The notes: generated by a model not told the origin, from the sequence alone. A DNA stretch of 64,000 bases from JAPOXR01 sp963664715 (GCA_963664715.2 CAXXUY010000005.1:62001-126000); one strand, 5' to 3'. Shown: positions 54,339 to 63,349, counted from the first letter of the stretch. Numbers and translations: made by a program.

Positions 54339-54806
54339 GGAGGAAGGCGATTCATGGATCCATCCCGACGCCGCAATGAGTGCACAGGCTGCGCTGTCCA
54401 CTCCTTCCTGTTTTCCGTCTCCCGATTTCTGCCGAAACCGGAAACCGGGCGGGGCAACGCCCCGGACCCTGCCTGTGAAAAAAAGATGGGGGTCTATTAC
54501 GGTTTGCCCCATAGACTTGCCCGGCCCCTGGTAATTTACATGCATCCTTCCATCCAGCGCGGCGAAAACAGGCCTGATGCCTGTTTTCAGGTGCAAGGGA
54601 CATGGCTGTTCAGTGCCGGCTCCGCACCTGCCTGCGCAACTGCAGAACCGGCCCTCCCGATTTCGGGACAACAACGCTGGCGCGCGGGATCCTGCCTGTC
54701 TTCGCAGGCAGCATCACCCCGCGCCTTCCGGTCTTGCACGAGCAGTCTGGCTGACCCATGCCGCGCGGCACACCAAGTTGAACAGCTCCTCAATCCGGAC
54801 TGACAC
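54339..54806. other. gap after the T4SS operon with two hairpins
   Basis: About 470 bases without a supported gene. A 149-codon open frame at 54354-54803 has no binding site or domain and covers both hairpins. The first hairpin (54564-54588) looks like a terminator. The second is a seven-base stem, CTGCCTG with a six-base loop and CAGGCAG, at 54692-54711. The gap probably ends the secretion operon and holds the promoter for the recombinase gene. Confidence 0.5.
54564..54588 (+). terminator. hairpin terminator after the T4SS operon
   Basis: GAAAACAGGC, five-base loop, then GCCTGTTTTC. The ten-base stem is perfect and its 3' arm carries TTTT, as in bidirectional Rho-independent terminators. 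It lies 226 bases after the coupling ATPase stop and before the tyrosine recombinase gene. Confidence 0.65.
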
Positions 54807-56141
54807 ATGACAAACCCATCATCAAGGCAGCAGCCTATTTCGCGTGAAGAGCTTGAAACGGTCGGAACGATTGCCCGCCGCATCATGAACGGTCTCTCGG
54901 TCGAGCCAAAGGCGGTGGTTGATCCTGACAATCTTTCCTGGAGCTCGATGACCGATTGCACCGCCAACTGGCTCAGGAAGGGCCTGATTACCAGGCTTAC
55001 AGCCACGGCCGAAAGCGAGGCAATGAGCGCATTCGCCAGGGCCGCCGCCCAACCTGCCCTGCAGGAACAGCTGGCCGAGGTATTCTATGCGGAGCCCATC
55101 CTCCGCCATGCCCTGCAATCCATGACTCTGGCAAGCCCGCCGCCGGCAATCCAGGCAACCGTGCACCCGCAGCCCGGCGCCGGTGCCGGGCCCCGGCTTG
55201 CGGAAAACCTCGAAGCCTGGCTGGCTGATCCGGTGGTGCATCCGCAAGCAGCGCAGTCCCCGGCGCCGTCCAACGGGAAGGATGGCCATCAGCCGATCTC
55301 GGCCGCCTGCCTGTCGGGGATCCGCGATGCGTTGCGGGGATCCCGGGATCCGGTCGACGTGATCTTCGCGACGCAGGACGAGTTCGACAAGCTGACCGAT
55401 CTGGCTGCGTGGATGGCTGCAGAAGCGACCTGGTGCACCGGGCTTCGGCCGGCCGAATGGCCCAGCGCCCGCCTGATGGTTCATGACATCAGGACCGGCG
55501 AGAAGCGTGCCGTCGACGATCTCTACTCCGAGGCACTTGCAGACAAGCCGCCGCCCAACCCGGCTGCGCATGACAGGATCGGATTCCTGCGCCACGTGAA
55601 GGGAATCCTCCTGGACATTCTTGGCAGCGGCGCAATCTGGCTTCATGTCCGCAATGCCAAGTCGAACCACTCGGAGGATTACGGACTTCCCCGCACCCGT
55701 GCGATCGGTCTGGAGAACCTGCCGCCTTCAGGCAAGCTTTCCGTGTTCTGCGCTACGGTTCTGGTTGCCAGGGCCGATGCAGCCGGCAGCTGGGCTGCCT
55801 GGTGCCGGCGGATAAACACCCGCCTCGGCCGCCTTGCTCCGGATTTCGGATTCAAAAAGCTGACCTTCTACTCTTTCCGCCACGACTTCATCGAGAGAGC
55901 GAAGGCGGCGCTGCGGCCGGAAGAGGTTGCCGCCCTCGCCGGTCACTGCTCCGTGGACAGCAAGGGATCATACGGGCGCCCGAACATGCGAGGCAAGCGG
56001 CTCGCTGCGCCTGCAATTCCCGACCCCGAGCATGTCCGCATCCTGGGCCAGCACTTCGCGGCGCGCCGGAAGGCAGCAAAGGAGCGCAAGGCGGCAGCAC
56101 GCCAGGCGCCATCGCCGTCTCCGGGCCCATCCTTCGGTTGA
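54807..56141 (+). CDS. tyrosine recombinase/integrase-like protein
   Basis: The protein has 444 residues. Its C-terminal half has the tyrosine recombinase residues: the first Arg in WCTGLRPAEWPSARL (about 212), FYSFRHDFIERAKAAL with H-x-x-R-like R-H (about 352), LAGHCSVDSKGSYGRP with the late His and a Tyr (about 378-390). The N-terminal 150 residues are helical and proline-rich, not the usual core-binding domain. It would integrate or excise the surrounding element. It stands just downstream of the T4SS operon and its terminator. The family match is moderate because the usual box I spacing is loose. Confidence 0.68.
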   Translation: MTNPSSRQQPISREELETVGTIARRIMNGLSVEPKAVVDPDNLSWSSMTDCTANWLRKGLITRLTATAESEAMSAFARAAAQPALQEQLAEVFYAEPILRHALQSMTLASPPPAIQATVHPQPGAGAGPRLAENLEAWLADPVVHPQAAQSPAPSNGKDGHQPISAACLSGIRDALRGSRDPVDVIFATQDEFDKLTDLAAWMAAEATWCTGLRPAEWPSARLMVHDIRTGEKRAVDDLYSEALADKPPPNPAAHDRIGFLRHVKGILLDILGSGAIWLHVRNAKSNHSEDYGLPRTRAIGLENLPPSGKLSVFCATVLVARADAAGSWAAWCRRINTRLGRLAPDFGFKKLTFYSFRHDFIERAKAALRPEEVAALAGHCSVDSKGSYGRPNMRGKRLAAPAIPDPEHVRILGQHFAARRKAAKERKAAARQAPSPSPGPSFG

Positions 56142-56153
56142 TGGAGCATCGGC

Positions 56154-56672
56154 ATGCGCTATGACCTCTCGGGCAACTACGCGGCTCCTCCGCTCGCGGC
56201 AGGCTACGACGATGACGAGCCTCACCTCCCCTTGTGGGAACGGGGACGCCCGTGGCCACCGGAGATGAATTCAGTCGAGCACAACGCAGCCCTTCTGGAA
56301 CTCGGGTTGCCCAACAGCCAGGACGAATTCTGGATCGCAGAGATCTACGGCGATCGTGTCCACCACACCCACCGGATCTACGGCCACATGCTGCCGCCCC
56401 GGCTCTGGAAGAACCTTGGCGGGCTGGTCGGACCGGTCATGCAAGAAGGCAGGCCTCTGGAGCGGGCGGTCTATCTCGATTGCCGGGAGCCGGATCGTCG
56501 CTCCTATGTGTCGGCCGTCCGGAGTGAAGATGGTGACGCTGAGGGTCTCCTGGTTGAAATTTTCCCGTTCGCGGACGACATCGAACATTTCGGGTGGATG
56601 ATCGGGTATGACCGGGGGGCCACCTTTCCTCCCGGAGTTGCTCCGTTGGAATCACCGTCTCGTGACGGCTGA
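56154..56672 (+). CDS. small protein of unknown function
   Basis: The protein has 172 residues, hydrophilic, acidic, without signal peptide. Segments such as NSQDEFWIAEIYGDRVHHTH and VYLDCREPDRRSYVSAVRSE do not match a family I know. It follows the recombinase gene by 12 bases and the codon usage and frame look genuine. It probably belongs to the mobile element. Confidence 0.6.
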   Translation: MRYDLSGNYAAPPLAAGYDDDEPHLPLWERGRPWPPEMNSVEHNAALLELGLPNSQDEFWIAEIYGDRVHHTHRIYGHMLPPRLWKNLGGLVGPVMQEGRPLERAVYLDCREPDRRSYVSAVRSEDGDAEGLLVEIFPFADDIEHFGWMIGYDRGATFPPGVAPLESPSRDG

Positions 56673-57045
56673 CCAGTTCAAAGGGCAGCTTTCTTGTCGG
56701 AATTTGGCGGGCGGCCGACTTGTTGACCCGAACTTGGGGAGCCCGGTATCTGTTTGCGCAACTGCAGGAAATCGGTCCACGTAAAGGTCAATCCTGTGCG
56801 CGAAACGGCCCCGGGACGTGCTGGGGTGCCGAACCCTTTCCTGCGCTGTACGTGCACGAAACCAGCCTCTCCGACCGACTGCGGAAATCAACCGAATGTC
56901 CGGACTCCGATCCGGCACTTTGTTCTTGAATTGTTCGCATTTGCCCTGATTTCGGGCATCATCCTCGACGGAAGGTATGGTTGTCCGCAGAAAGATCTTT
57001 CGATGAAGCTGCCGGACAAGCCGGGAATCCCCCTGCCTTAACCGG
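56673..57045. other. intergenic stretch
   Basis: About 370 bases between the small unknown gene and the HepT gene on the other strand. No domain was recognised in the short frames. The region collects the 3' ends of two convergent units and may hold terminators, but I see no strong hairpin. Confidence 0.35.
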
Positions 57046-57468
57046 TCAGTCGAAAGGGGATAGAGGCCTGAACGGGTCGAAGGTGTCTTCAGCCTTGTCG
57101 CTGGTTTGCTCCGCTTCTGCTGCAAGCTCCAACTCGGCTAGCAATGACTGCGCCGTCTGGCGCAAATCAGGAAGATGATTCACTGCCGCATCCCACACTT
57201 CGTCCAACTCGACCTGATGATAGCCGTGAGCCATCTGGTTACGGAAGTCGACGATCTGCCGCAGCTCCGGGATACGGTTGGCCAAGCCGGGTGAGATTTG
57301 TCCAAGGCGGTTGAGTGCTTCGCCTATAACAATGAAGTTGTACTTCACCGATCCCTGCATCATCCGGTGACCGCTGAATTCAGCGTAGTCGAGACCATCT
57401 ACATACTGCTCAATCTCAGCTGCGGCTTCATCGACCTGCTGCAGCAGGATCCTTGGGTCACGACTCAT
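57046..57468 (-). CDS. hepT: HepT-like ribonuclease toxin (DUF86)
   Basis: The protein has 140 residues. The RX4HXY motif of HepT is present as DFRNQMAHGYHQVELDEVWD (about residues 85-105), in a helical HEPN fold. HepT cleaves RNA and is blocked when its partner MntA adenylylates a residue near this motif. The Met at 57468 (MSRDPRILLQQVDE) is chosen over 57543 because it overlaps the mntA 3' end by only 11 bases. A C-terminal tail of about 20 residues (SDKAEDTFDPFRPLSPFD) is longer than usual. Confidence 0.85.
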   Translation of the reverse strand: MSRDPRILLQQVDEAAAEIEQYVDGLDYAEFSGHRMMQGSVKYNFIVIGEALNRLGQISPGLANRIPELRQIVDFRNQMAHGYHQVELDEVWDAAVNHLPDLRQTAQSLLAELELAAEAEQTSDKAEDTFDPFRPLSPFD

Positions 57469-57769
57469 AGACAAGCTCGCGCGACCGGTCGATTGCTTCC
57501 CGCAGGTATTCGTTATCGATCGTGCCAATCCTGAGCAGGTCAACCTCCCGGCCTAGCACGGCTCGCAGATCGTTGAGCAGTCCCATCCTGCGCTTGGCAA
57601 TTCCGGGAAGGGTTGGGGGTTCAAACTCAACCAGGAAGTCCGCATCGCTCGTCTCCGGATCGAAATCCGTGCCTCTTGCCGCAGAGCCAAACACCTCAAG
57701 CCGAGAGACCCGGTAGCGCCGACAGATCTCGGCGATTTCGCTCCTTCTTCCTTCGATCTCGGCGTGCAT
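57458..57769 (-). CDS. mntA: MntA-like nucleotidyltransferase antitoxin
   Basis: The protein has 103 residues. The GSX10DXD motif of minimal nucleotidyltransferases is intact: VFGSAARGTDFDPETSDADF (about residues 27-46). The family partner of HepT transfers AMP to the toxin and silences it. The gene is upstream of hepT on the same strand and overlaps its start by 11 bases, the usual antitoxin-first order. Both genes look intact, so the module is probably active. Confidence 0.88.
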   Translation of the reverse strand: MHAEIEGRRSEIAEICRRYRVSRLEVFGSAARGTDFDPETSDADFLVEFEPPTLPGIAKRRMGLLNDLRAVLGREVDLLRIGTIDNEYLREAIDRSRELVYES

Positions 57770-58040
57770 GGCTGGTAACTTCCTTGCAGGGACCTTGCTG
57801 GTCAGTCTGCAATATAGTCATCTGGTTAACCGGATTCCACCCGCACAGCACCGCGCTTGACCAACCGGACTCCCGCCTCTCGATGAACCCGTAACCGGTG
57901 GTGGAAGCGAGGTGCGCAAGTCATGGTTCTTGCCTCGTTTTCTGGTCGTCCTCAGCCAGATGACAAGGGTCGTGTCAATGAATCAGTCCGCCGCTGACTG
58001 TGAGCCCGTCCTGCAGGCAAAAGGAAATAAGGCCGTCGAT

Positions 58041-58634
58041 TCAACCGTTTCCGGTCCAGTCACGTATCCTGCCGCTGTCGATATGCACAAAGCTGCTGAC
58101 CGGGTAGCGACCGACACCACCGACCTCGAGCTGTCGCATGTAACCGGCGAGATCATCGGTTCTGAAACCGTTCACGCGAACGTCGATGGCGCGGCCATAC
58201 ATGTGAAAGCTGTTGCGAGCTGCACCTGGCAGCGATGCATTGGTACGCGGCGTACGGTAGCCCGAAAGCACCGTCACCTTGCCGTCTGCCCCCATGATGC
58301 GGGCCTGATGTGCTGCAGCAGCGAGCGCCCAGTAAATCCGTGGGCAGATGGCAACGCATACGCTTTCGCGCCAATCGCGCAGGAACCATTCGAGCTCGGC
58401 GCGCGCCCACAATTCGGTCTGGCCGGCAAACCAGCCTTGCCAGGTCTCTCCGGTGTGCCGGCAGTCGAGGTCCAGCCAAGGGGGAAGCGCACCTGCAATC
58501 CGGTCGAGTCGGCTTCCATTCCGCTGAGGCGGCGGAGGACGTGGCGGCACCTCTGGTCCTGAAGACGAACGGGCCTGCATTGGCGCCAGGCACCAGGCAG
58601 CGCCGGATACCAGGAATGAACGGCGAGGGATCAT
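58041..58634 (-). CDS. Tat-exported YcbK-like peptidase (DUF882/M15)
   Basis: The protein has 197 residues. A twin-arginine signal begins at MIPRRSFLVSGAAWCLAP. The M15-type zinc site is visible as NSFHMYGRAIDVRV (His, Asp) and SSFVHIDSGRIRDW (His), with VLSGYRTPRTNASLPGA before it. These proteins cut peptidoglycan cross-links or precursors; they act in the periplasm. I chose the Met at 58634 just before the twin arginines. It overlaps the upstream gene's end by four bases. Its role on this element is open: cell-wall opening for transfer is one option. Confidence 0.82.
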   Translation of the reverse strand: MIPRRSFLVSGAAWCLAPMQARSSSGPEVPPRPPPPQRNGSRLDRIAGALPPWLDLDCRHTGETWQGWFAGQTELWARAELEWFLRDWRESVCVAICPRIYWALAAAAHQARIMGADGKVTVLSGYRTPRTNASLPGAARNSFHMYGRAIDVRVNGFRTDDLAGYMRQLEVGGVGRYPVSSFVHIDSGRIRDWTGNG

Positions 58635-59866
58635 TGTTCGACAGGGACAAGTATCATCGGTTTCCCGTTGACCCGCAGCCACAGGGCATTTGCATCGAGC
58701 TCGAGCCGAACAGTATCCTTGGCAATCTCCTCCTGTGAATAGAGAAGGCCGATCCGGGCTGCCAGGGCAGCCGGGTCTGCAGCGCCCATTGCCTGGAGGA
58801 TTGCAAGCAGGCCGTCAATCCGTCCTGCAACGTCGAGAGCCTGTAAGCCATTTTCGAGTGTACCTTCCGCATTCAACCTCGCATTGCCCAGGGCGACATT
58901 CAGTTCGCTGATGGCAATCGGCCGGCCGGCCGGCTGGTATGAGTCCGGCTTCCCAGTGAGCACCAGCCGGGCGCTCATGGGTGGGGGTGTGCCTGCCAGG
59001 GCCGGAAACAGCCGTTCGGAAAATGTTTCCGAGATCCGGAGCCGATCGACTTCGACGGTGCTTTCCGCAGGACTTCGAACTGTCTGGAATTTCAACCCGT
59101 CCGCCTGGCCGTTGATTCCTCCGGGTGCGGTGAAGCCGGTTCCTGTGAGCCTGACCATGAATTCCTGGCCGGCGGTACCGGTTCGCTCTGCATCGACCTC
59201 CAGCATGTCGACCCGCCAGGCCAGAACTGCGTCAGGCCGTCCGGGGACGCTGACGCTGCCCGAGAGTTGTCGAGCGTCAATGGTGAATGACCCGGCAGAG
59301 TCTTGCGGTGCCCTGGCGTTGAAACCGATTGAAAGCTGGCCGGATCTGGATCGGTTAGAGAGCTGCAACTCCGTATAAGAGGCATTGCTCGATGATATCC
59401 CCGCAGAATCTGCATCGAGGGTTATCCGGATCCCGTAACTACCTTCGTCAATCTGAAGCGATGGCTTTGACAGGGAGAGGAGAAGTTCGCCTAATTGGGA
59501 CCAGAGTTCGACCAGATCCGCAGTTGCGATTAAACCGGCCTGTTCGGTGAGCCTGGCGCTGAAGCTGCGTGTCACGAGCGAAGCGACGTCTTCTTCGGTC
59601 CCGGCCAGTTCGATCCTGTGAAGGTCGCCAAGCGTCCAGACGGTCGCGCCGTCCTGATCACTGCGTGACAGTTCGTGAAGGCGCACCAGCAAGGCTCCGG
59701 AATCCACAATGCCGAAGAGGACCGACAACAATTCACTCTCCCCGGCGCCAAGCCGGATCACGCCGTTCTCGGGAAGGAACCTTTCAATTGTTGTTTCGGC
59801 TATCGCCTGGTTGCCCGCGGCAAGCACTGCAATGGCTGCAACTGGCATCAGTATCCGGCCAACCAT
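58631..59866 (-). CDS. exported DUF2125-like protein
   Basis: The protein has 411 residues with a signal peptide (MVGRILMPVAAIAVLAAGNQ, cleaved near AIA-ET). The C-terminal part (LNVALGNARLNAEGTLENGL; LDVAGRIDGLLAILQAMGAA; KDTVRLELDANALWLRVNG) matches the DUF2125/AsmA-like layout common in Alphaproteobacteria. Function is unknown; such proteins are periplasmic. Three Met codons could start it (59917, 59887, 59866); 59866 has GGGAGG a few bases upstream and begins the signal peptide. It overlaps the YcbK-like gene downstream by four bases. Confidence 0.7.
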   Translation of the reverse strand: MVGRILMPVAAIAVLAAGNQAIAETTIERFLPENGVIRLGAGESELLSVLFGIVDSGALLVRLHELSRSDQDGATVWTLGDLHRIELAGTEEDVASLVTRSFSARLTEQAGLIATADLVELWSQLGELLLSLSKPSLQIDEGSYGIRITLDADSAGISSSNASYTELQLSNRSRSGQLSIGFNARAPQDSAGSFTIDARQLSGSVSVPGRPDAVLAWRVDMLEVDAERTGTAGQEFMVRLTGTGFTAPGGINGQADGLKFQTVRSPAESTVEVDRLRISETFSERLFPALAGTPPPMSARLVLTGKPDSYQPAGRPIAISELNVALGNARLNAEGTLENGLQALDVAGRIDGLLAILQAMGAADPAALAARIGLLYSQEEIAKDTVRLELDANALWLRVNGKPMILVPVEQ

Positions 59867-60481
59867 GGGACCTCCCGCCTTGTTCATTGCACCTATATCC
59901 GATCCTGATTCCGGCATCCATTGCCAGCGCCGATGTGGTCAGTTCCAAAACATGATTGCAATATATGTAAAGGAACGTTGAATTAGGGATGGGTTTGGGT
60001 TGAAATTTGGGCGCCGCGGCATCAGACTTCTGTCATTCCCAAAAACACGCGTTTGCGAAACATGCTGATCGGGTATGTCCGGATATCGAAAGCCGATGGA
60101 TCGCAGTCCCCGGATCTGCAGTACGATGCCCTGCGCGCCGCAGGCGTCGAACCGGGGATGATCTACGAGGATCGCACGTCCGGCGCACGCGGCGACAGGC
60201 CCGGACTGGAGAACTGCCTGCGTGCCCTCAGGGGCGGCGATGTGCTCGTCGTCTGGAAACTGGATCGGCTGGGGCGCAACCTCGCGCACCTTGTCAGCAT
60301 CGTCAAAGCGCTGTCCGAGAGCGGTGTCGGCCTGAAGGTTCTGACCGGACAGGGTGCACAGATCGACACAACCACCGCCCCGGGACGGCTTGTGTTCGGC
60401 ATCTTTGCCGCGCTTGCGGAATTCGAGAGGGAATTGATCCGCGAGCGAACGATCGCCGGATTGTCCGCCGCCCGTGCCAGA

Positions 60482-60546
60482 GTAAGCGGCCATTCCGCGA
60501 CGTGTTCTTTTTCCGTTGATCCCGGAATTCCGTTCCCCGATAATTC
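60482..60546 (+). repeat. IS66 left terminal inverted repeat
   Basis: Begins GTAAGCGGCCATTCC and ends GATAATTC. It matches the right end at 59 of 65 positions in reverse. Weaker inverted similarity to the right end continues inward past the usual repeat length. Confidence 0.85.
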
Positions 60547-60649
60547 AGGCGCGCATGCGTTGCACGCAGTCAACACGGAGAGCCGGAAAAGGGAAATTGA
60601 CCGACAGGAACCGGCCTTTCGGCAACGGAGCCATATTCTGCCGGGCGAA

Positions 60650-60846
60650 CCTCTTGCCCTGGCGGGCTGAGCGACCTGTCCGGTTCCGGGATCGGAACGC
60701 ATCGGGTTGCTGGTGACGTATTTCCTCCACAGGTGCGGCGTCAGTTCAGCGGCCCTCTTCGCCGGATGGACCGAAACCCGCTGCAGAACATCCACCAGCC
60801 AGGTGCATGGATCGACCCCGTTCATCCGGCAGGTGAACAAGGGCAT
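60650..60846 (-). pseudogene. tnpC: tnpC 3'-end fragment
   Basis: The minus strand reads LFTCRMNGVDPCTWLVDVLQ and SVHPAKRAAELTPHLWRKYV, the last 60 or so residues of an IS66 TnpC. The full tnpC at 61087 has nearly the same stretch (TCQLHGVDPCTWL) on the plus strand. The two copies therefore form an inverted repeat of about 200 bases inside the element. This fragment lacks the DDE core. Confidence 0.8.
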
Positions 60847-61086
60847 CCGTTGTCCATTGACATCCGGGGTCGGATTTGCCGGGTGGTTGTGCTTGTCGCC
60901 GGGGTGGCCGCCCCGGTGCGGAATCCGGCGTCAATCCGCGACAGGGGTGCCGGATTTTGCTGAAGGATCGGGGCATGTTTTTGAGGTTTTTGTCAATTAA
61001 TTCAATTATTTGAATTGACAGCCACCCCAATATCCGGCAGTGTCGCCACAGATCAAACACAGCATGTCGGAAACAACACAATCCCC

Positions 61087-62997
61087 ATGACAACCACCGC
61101 CTCAAGCCCGAAGTCAACTCCCGATCCGCTCCCGCAAACCCTGCAGGAGGCACTCGACATGGTGACCGAATTGACGGCCGGGCTCAAGAAGGCAGACCAG
61201 GAGATCGCCGATCTCAGGCAACAGCTGGACTGGTTCAAGCGCAACCTGTTCGGGCGCAAGTCGGAACGGCGCATCATCGACCTCCCGCAGGAGGGAGAAA
61301 CGCTGTTCGATCTCAATCCGCAACCAGAACCCGAATGCGCCGACGAGAACGTCGAGCTCGAGGAAAAGGTTGTGAAGAAGAAGCGGCGCAACAAGTGCCG
61401 GGACAAGGCCGTCAATGAGGTCGGGCTGCGCTTCGACGAAACGGTGCCGGTCGAAACCGTGATCCTGGCCAATGACGCTGCCGAGGACATCCCCGAGGAC
61501 GAACGGGAACTGGTCGATGAACATGTTTTCCACAAGCTGGCCCAAACACCGGCAAGCTACAGGATCCTGCGCTACGTAACGCCGGTCTGCAAGAGGCGCA
61601 CCACCAACGAATTCGTTTCCCCTCCGGCCCCGCCTGCGGTGCTTGAGGGCACATGCGCCGATGTGAGCCTTCTTGCCGGAATGCTGGTCGACAAGTTCTC
61701 CTGGCATCTTCCGCTTTACCGCCAGCACGCCCGCATGGAGGCGGCCGGGATCGCATTGAGCCGGGCCACCCTGACCAATTGGAGCCGCAAGGCCATCGAT
61801 CTGCTGAAGCCGATCTGCGATGCGCAGTGGGCCTCGGTTCTGCAAAGCAATGTGATTGCGATGGATGAGACCGGCATCCGGGCCGGGCGGGTCGCTCGGG
61901 GCAAGATGCGCCAGGCGAAGTTTTGGCCCGTTTATGGCGAACGCGATGAGATTGTGTTCCACTATGCCCGGGATCGCAAGCACGAGCGGGTTCCGGAGAT
62001 ACTTGGCGAATTCAGCGGTGTTCTGTTGAGCGACGGCTATCAGGCCTGCGACAATTATGTCGCCGCCAGGGACGGGGCGGTTGGGCACGCAGCCTGCTGG
62101 TCGCATACCCGGCGCGCCTTTGAGAAGTGCAGGGACTGCGAGCCCAAGGCGACCGAAGAGGTTCTGGAGTTGATCTGGAAGCTGTTCAGGATTGAGCGGG
62201 ACATCCGCAGGAAGAGGCTGAGCGGTCCGGAAAAGCTGGCGGTGCGGCGCCAAAGGAGCGTTCCTGCGATGGCGGCGTTCCGGGAATGGCACGGCAGGCA
62301 GCTCAAGGGTCCAATGCGCTTGCCGAAGGATCCGTTCCTGAAGGCGCTGACCTATGCCGGGACCCGGCGCCAACAGTTGGAGTTGTGCCTGTCGAACCCC
62401 GACATTCCCATTGATACCAACCATCTTGAGCGCGGGGTAAGGCCAATCGCCTGCGGGCGAAAGAACTGGTTGTTTGCCTGGACCGAGGATGGAGCCGAGC
62501 GGATTGCGACGGTTCAGAGCCTGTTGTTCACCTGCCAGCTGCACGGGGTCGATCCATGCACCTGGCTGGTGGATGTTCTGCAGCGGGTTTCGGTCCATCC
62601 GGCGAAGAGGGTCGCTGAACTGACGCCGCGTCTGTGGAGGAAACACTTTGCCGGCAATCCGATGCGTTCCGATCTCGGAACCGGACAGATCGTTCAGGCC
62701 GCCAGGGCAAGAGGCTCGCCCGGCCGGATGTCGCGCCGTCGCCGCCGGGCGGTCAGGACATCAACCCCCTCCAGCAGGGCAAGAAGCCCGAACGGCGACA
62801 GCGGTTCGGCCGGACCGGACTGTGTGGCCTTGGCGAATTGGCCCTGTTCAAGCCGTTTGCTCCAAATCCAATATCCTCCCCGGTCAAAGGCCAGCACCTT
62901 CATCATTGTTCGGCGGCGATTCACGAAGACAAACCAGGAGCCTGAAGCCGGATCGCGACCAAGCCGGTTGCGGACCAGGCCCGAAAGCCCGTCATAG
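61087..62997 (+). CDS. tnpC: IS66 transposase TnpC
   Basis: The protein has up to 636 residues from the ATG at 61087. The N-terminal leucine-zipper-like helix (LKKADQEIADLRQQLDWFKR, then NLFGRKSERR) is typical. A zinc-binding region and the DDE core follow: VIAMDETGIRAG (Asp), GVLLSDGYQACDNYVA (Asp), and DTNHLERGVRPIACGRKNWL (Glu). The last 90 or so residues after GTGQIVQAARARGSPG read through antisense of tnpB and are not native, so the true end has been lost. It lies opposite to tnpA and tnpB, unlike normal IS66. Confidence 0.85.
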   Translation: MTTTASSPKSTPDPLPQTLQEALDMVTELTAGLKKADQEIADLRQQLDWFKRNLFGRKSERRIIDLPQEGETLFDLNPQPEPECADENVELEEKVVKKKRRNKCRDKAVNEVGLRFDETVPVETVILANDAAEDIPEDERELVDEHVFHKLAQTPASYRILRYVTPVCKRRTTNEFVSPPAPPAVLEGTCADVSLLAGMLVDKFSWHLPLYRQHARMEAAGIALSRATLTNWSRKAIDLLKPICDAQWASVLQSNVIAMDETGIRAGRVARGKMRQAKFWPVYGERDEIVFHYARDRKHERVPEILGEFSGVLLSDGYQACDNYVAARDGAVGHAACWSHTRRAFEKCRDCEPKATEEVLELIWKLFRIERDIRRKRLSGPEKLAVRRQRSVPAMAAFREWHGRQLKGPMRLPKDPFLKALTYAGTRRQQLELCLSNPDIPIDTNHLERGVRPIACGRKNWLFAWTEDGAERIATVQSLLFTCQLHGVDPCTWLVDVLQRVSVHPAKRVAELTPRLWRKHFAGNPMRSDLGTGQIVQAARARGSPGRMSRRRRRAVRTSTPSSRARSPNGDSGSAGPDCVALANWPCSSRLLQIQYPPRSKASTFIIVRRRFTKTNQEPEAGSRPSRLRTRPESPS

Positions 62998-63065
62998 GAC
63001 AGGCGCATGTCGACCGGGGCGGTGGCCAGCCAGATGCCGCCTGCCGGAGTTCCGGACGCAATCAT
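62694..63065 (-). CDS. tnpB: IS66 accessory protein TnpB, altered C terminus
   Basis: The protein has 123 residues. The family blocks are intact: VDMRLSYDGLSGLVRNRLGR, GSWFVFVNRRRTMMKVLAFD and GYWIWSKRLEQGQF. After LALLEGVDVLTARRRR the reading runs into DNA antisense to the tnpC 3' end, so the last 10-15 residues come from the rearrangement. The ATG at 63065 overlaps the tnpA stop (ATGA). Confidence 0.82.
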   Translation of the reverse strand: MIASGTPAGGIWLATAPVDMRLSYDGLSGLVRNRLGRDPASGSWFVFVNRRRTMMKVLAFDRGGYWIWSKRLEQGQFAKATQSGPAEPLSPFGLLALLEGVDVLTARRRRRDIRPGEPLALAA

Positions 63066-63349
63066 CGCCTTTTCAGTCGCAGAACGAGCCCGTTTCCGAG
63101 CTCCAATTCCATATCCCAGCCTGTCGGGGACGGTTCCGGCGGGTGGACTGCGACAAAGGCCGGGGCCGAAACGGTGTTGTTCAATTGACTGCGCCATTTT
63201 GAAAATGTCTTGCGCGACAATCCCCGGGTGGCACAGTATGATTTGGCGGCCTCGCCGCTTGCCTCGAAATCGCACAGGATCTCCCGCCATTCTTCGGCGC
63301 TGCGCCTGACCGGAGCTGCATGGCGGGCTCCTGTCGGTTCATTTTCCAT
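63062..63349 (-). CDS. tnpA: IS66 accessory protein TnpA
   Basis: The protein has 95 residues. The HTH is visible as SGEAAKSYCATRGLSRKTFS and KWRSQL, followed by the strand MELELGNGLVLRLKRR at the C terminus, as in IS66 Orf1. It starts about 45 bases inside the right terminal repeat and is coupled to tnpB by an ATGA overlap. It shares only family-level similarity with the tnpA at 24,906. Confidence 0.85.
   Translation of the reverse strand: MENEPTGARHAAPVRRSAEEWREILCDFEASGEAAKSYCATRGLSRKTFSKWRSQLNNTVSAPAFVAVHPPEPSPTGWDMELELGNGLVLRLKRR

Noticed and set aside
54354..54803. 149-codon open frame after the T4SS operon
   Set aside because: It spans two hairpins, lacks a ribosome binding site and has biased composition.
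60974..61013. AT-rich palindromic stretch as an origin or attachment site
   Set aside because: The TGTCAATT...AATTGACA arms lie just upstream of tnpC within the rearranged IS66 and are more likely part of that element.
61114..62646. 510-codon open frame on the minus strand
   Set aside because: It is antisense to the IS66 tnpC gene and shows no motif.
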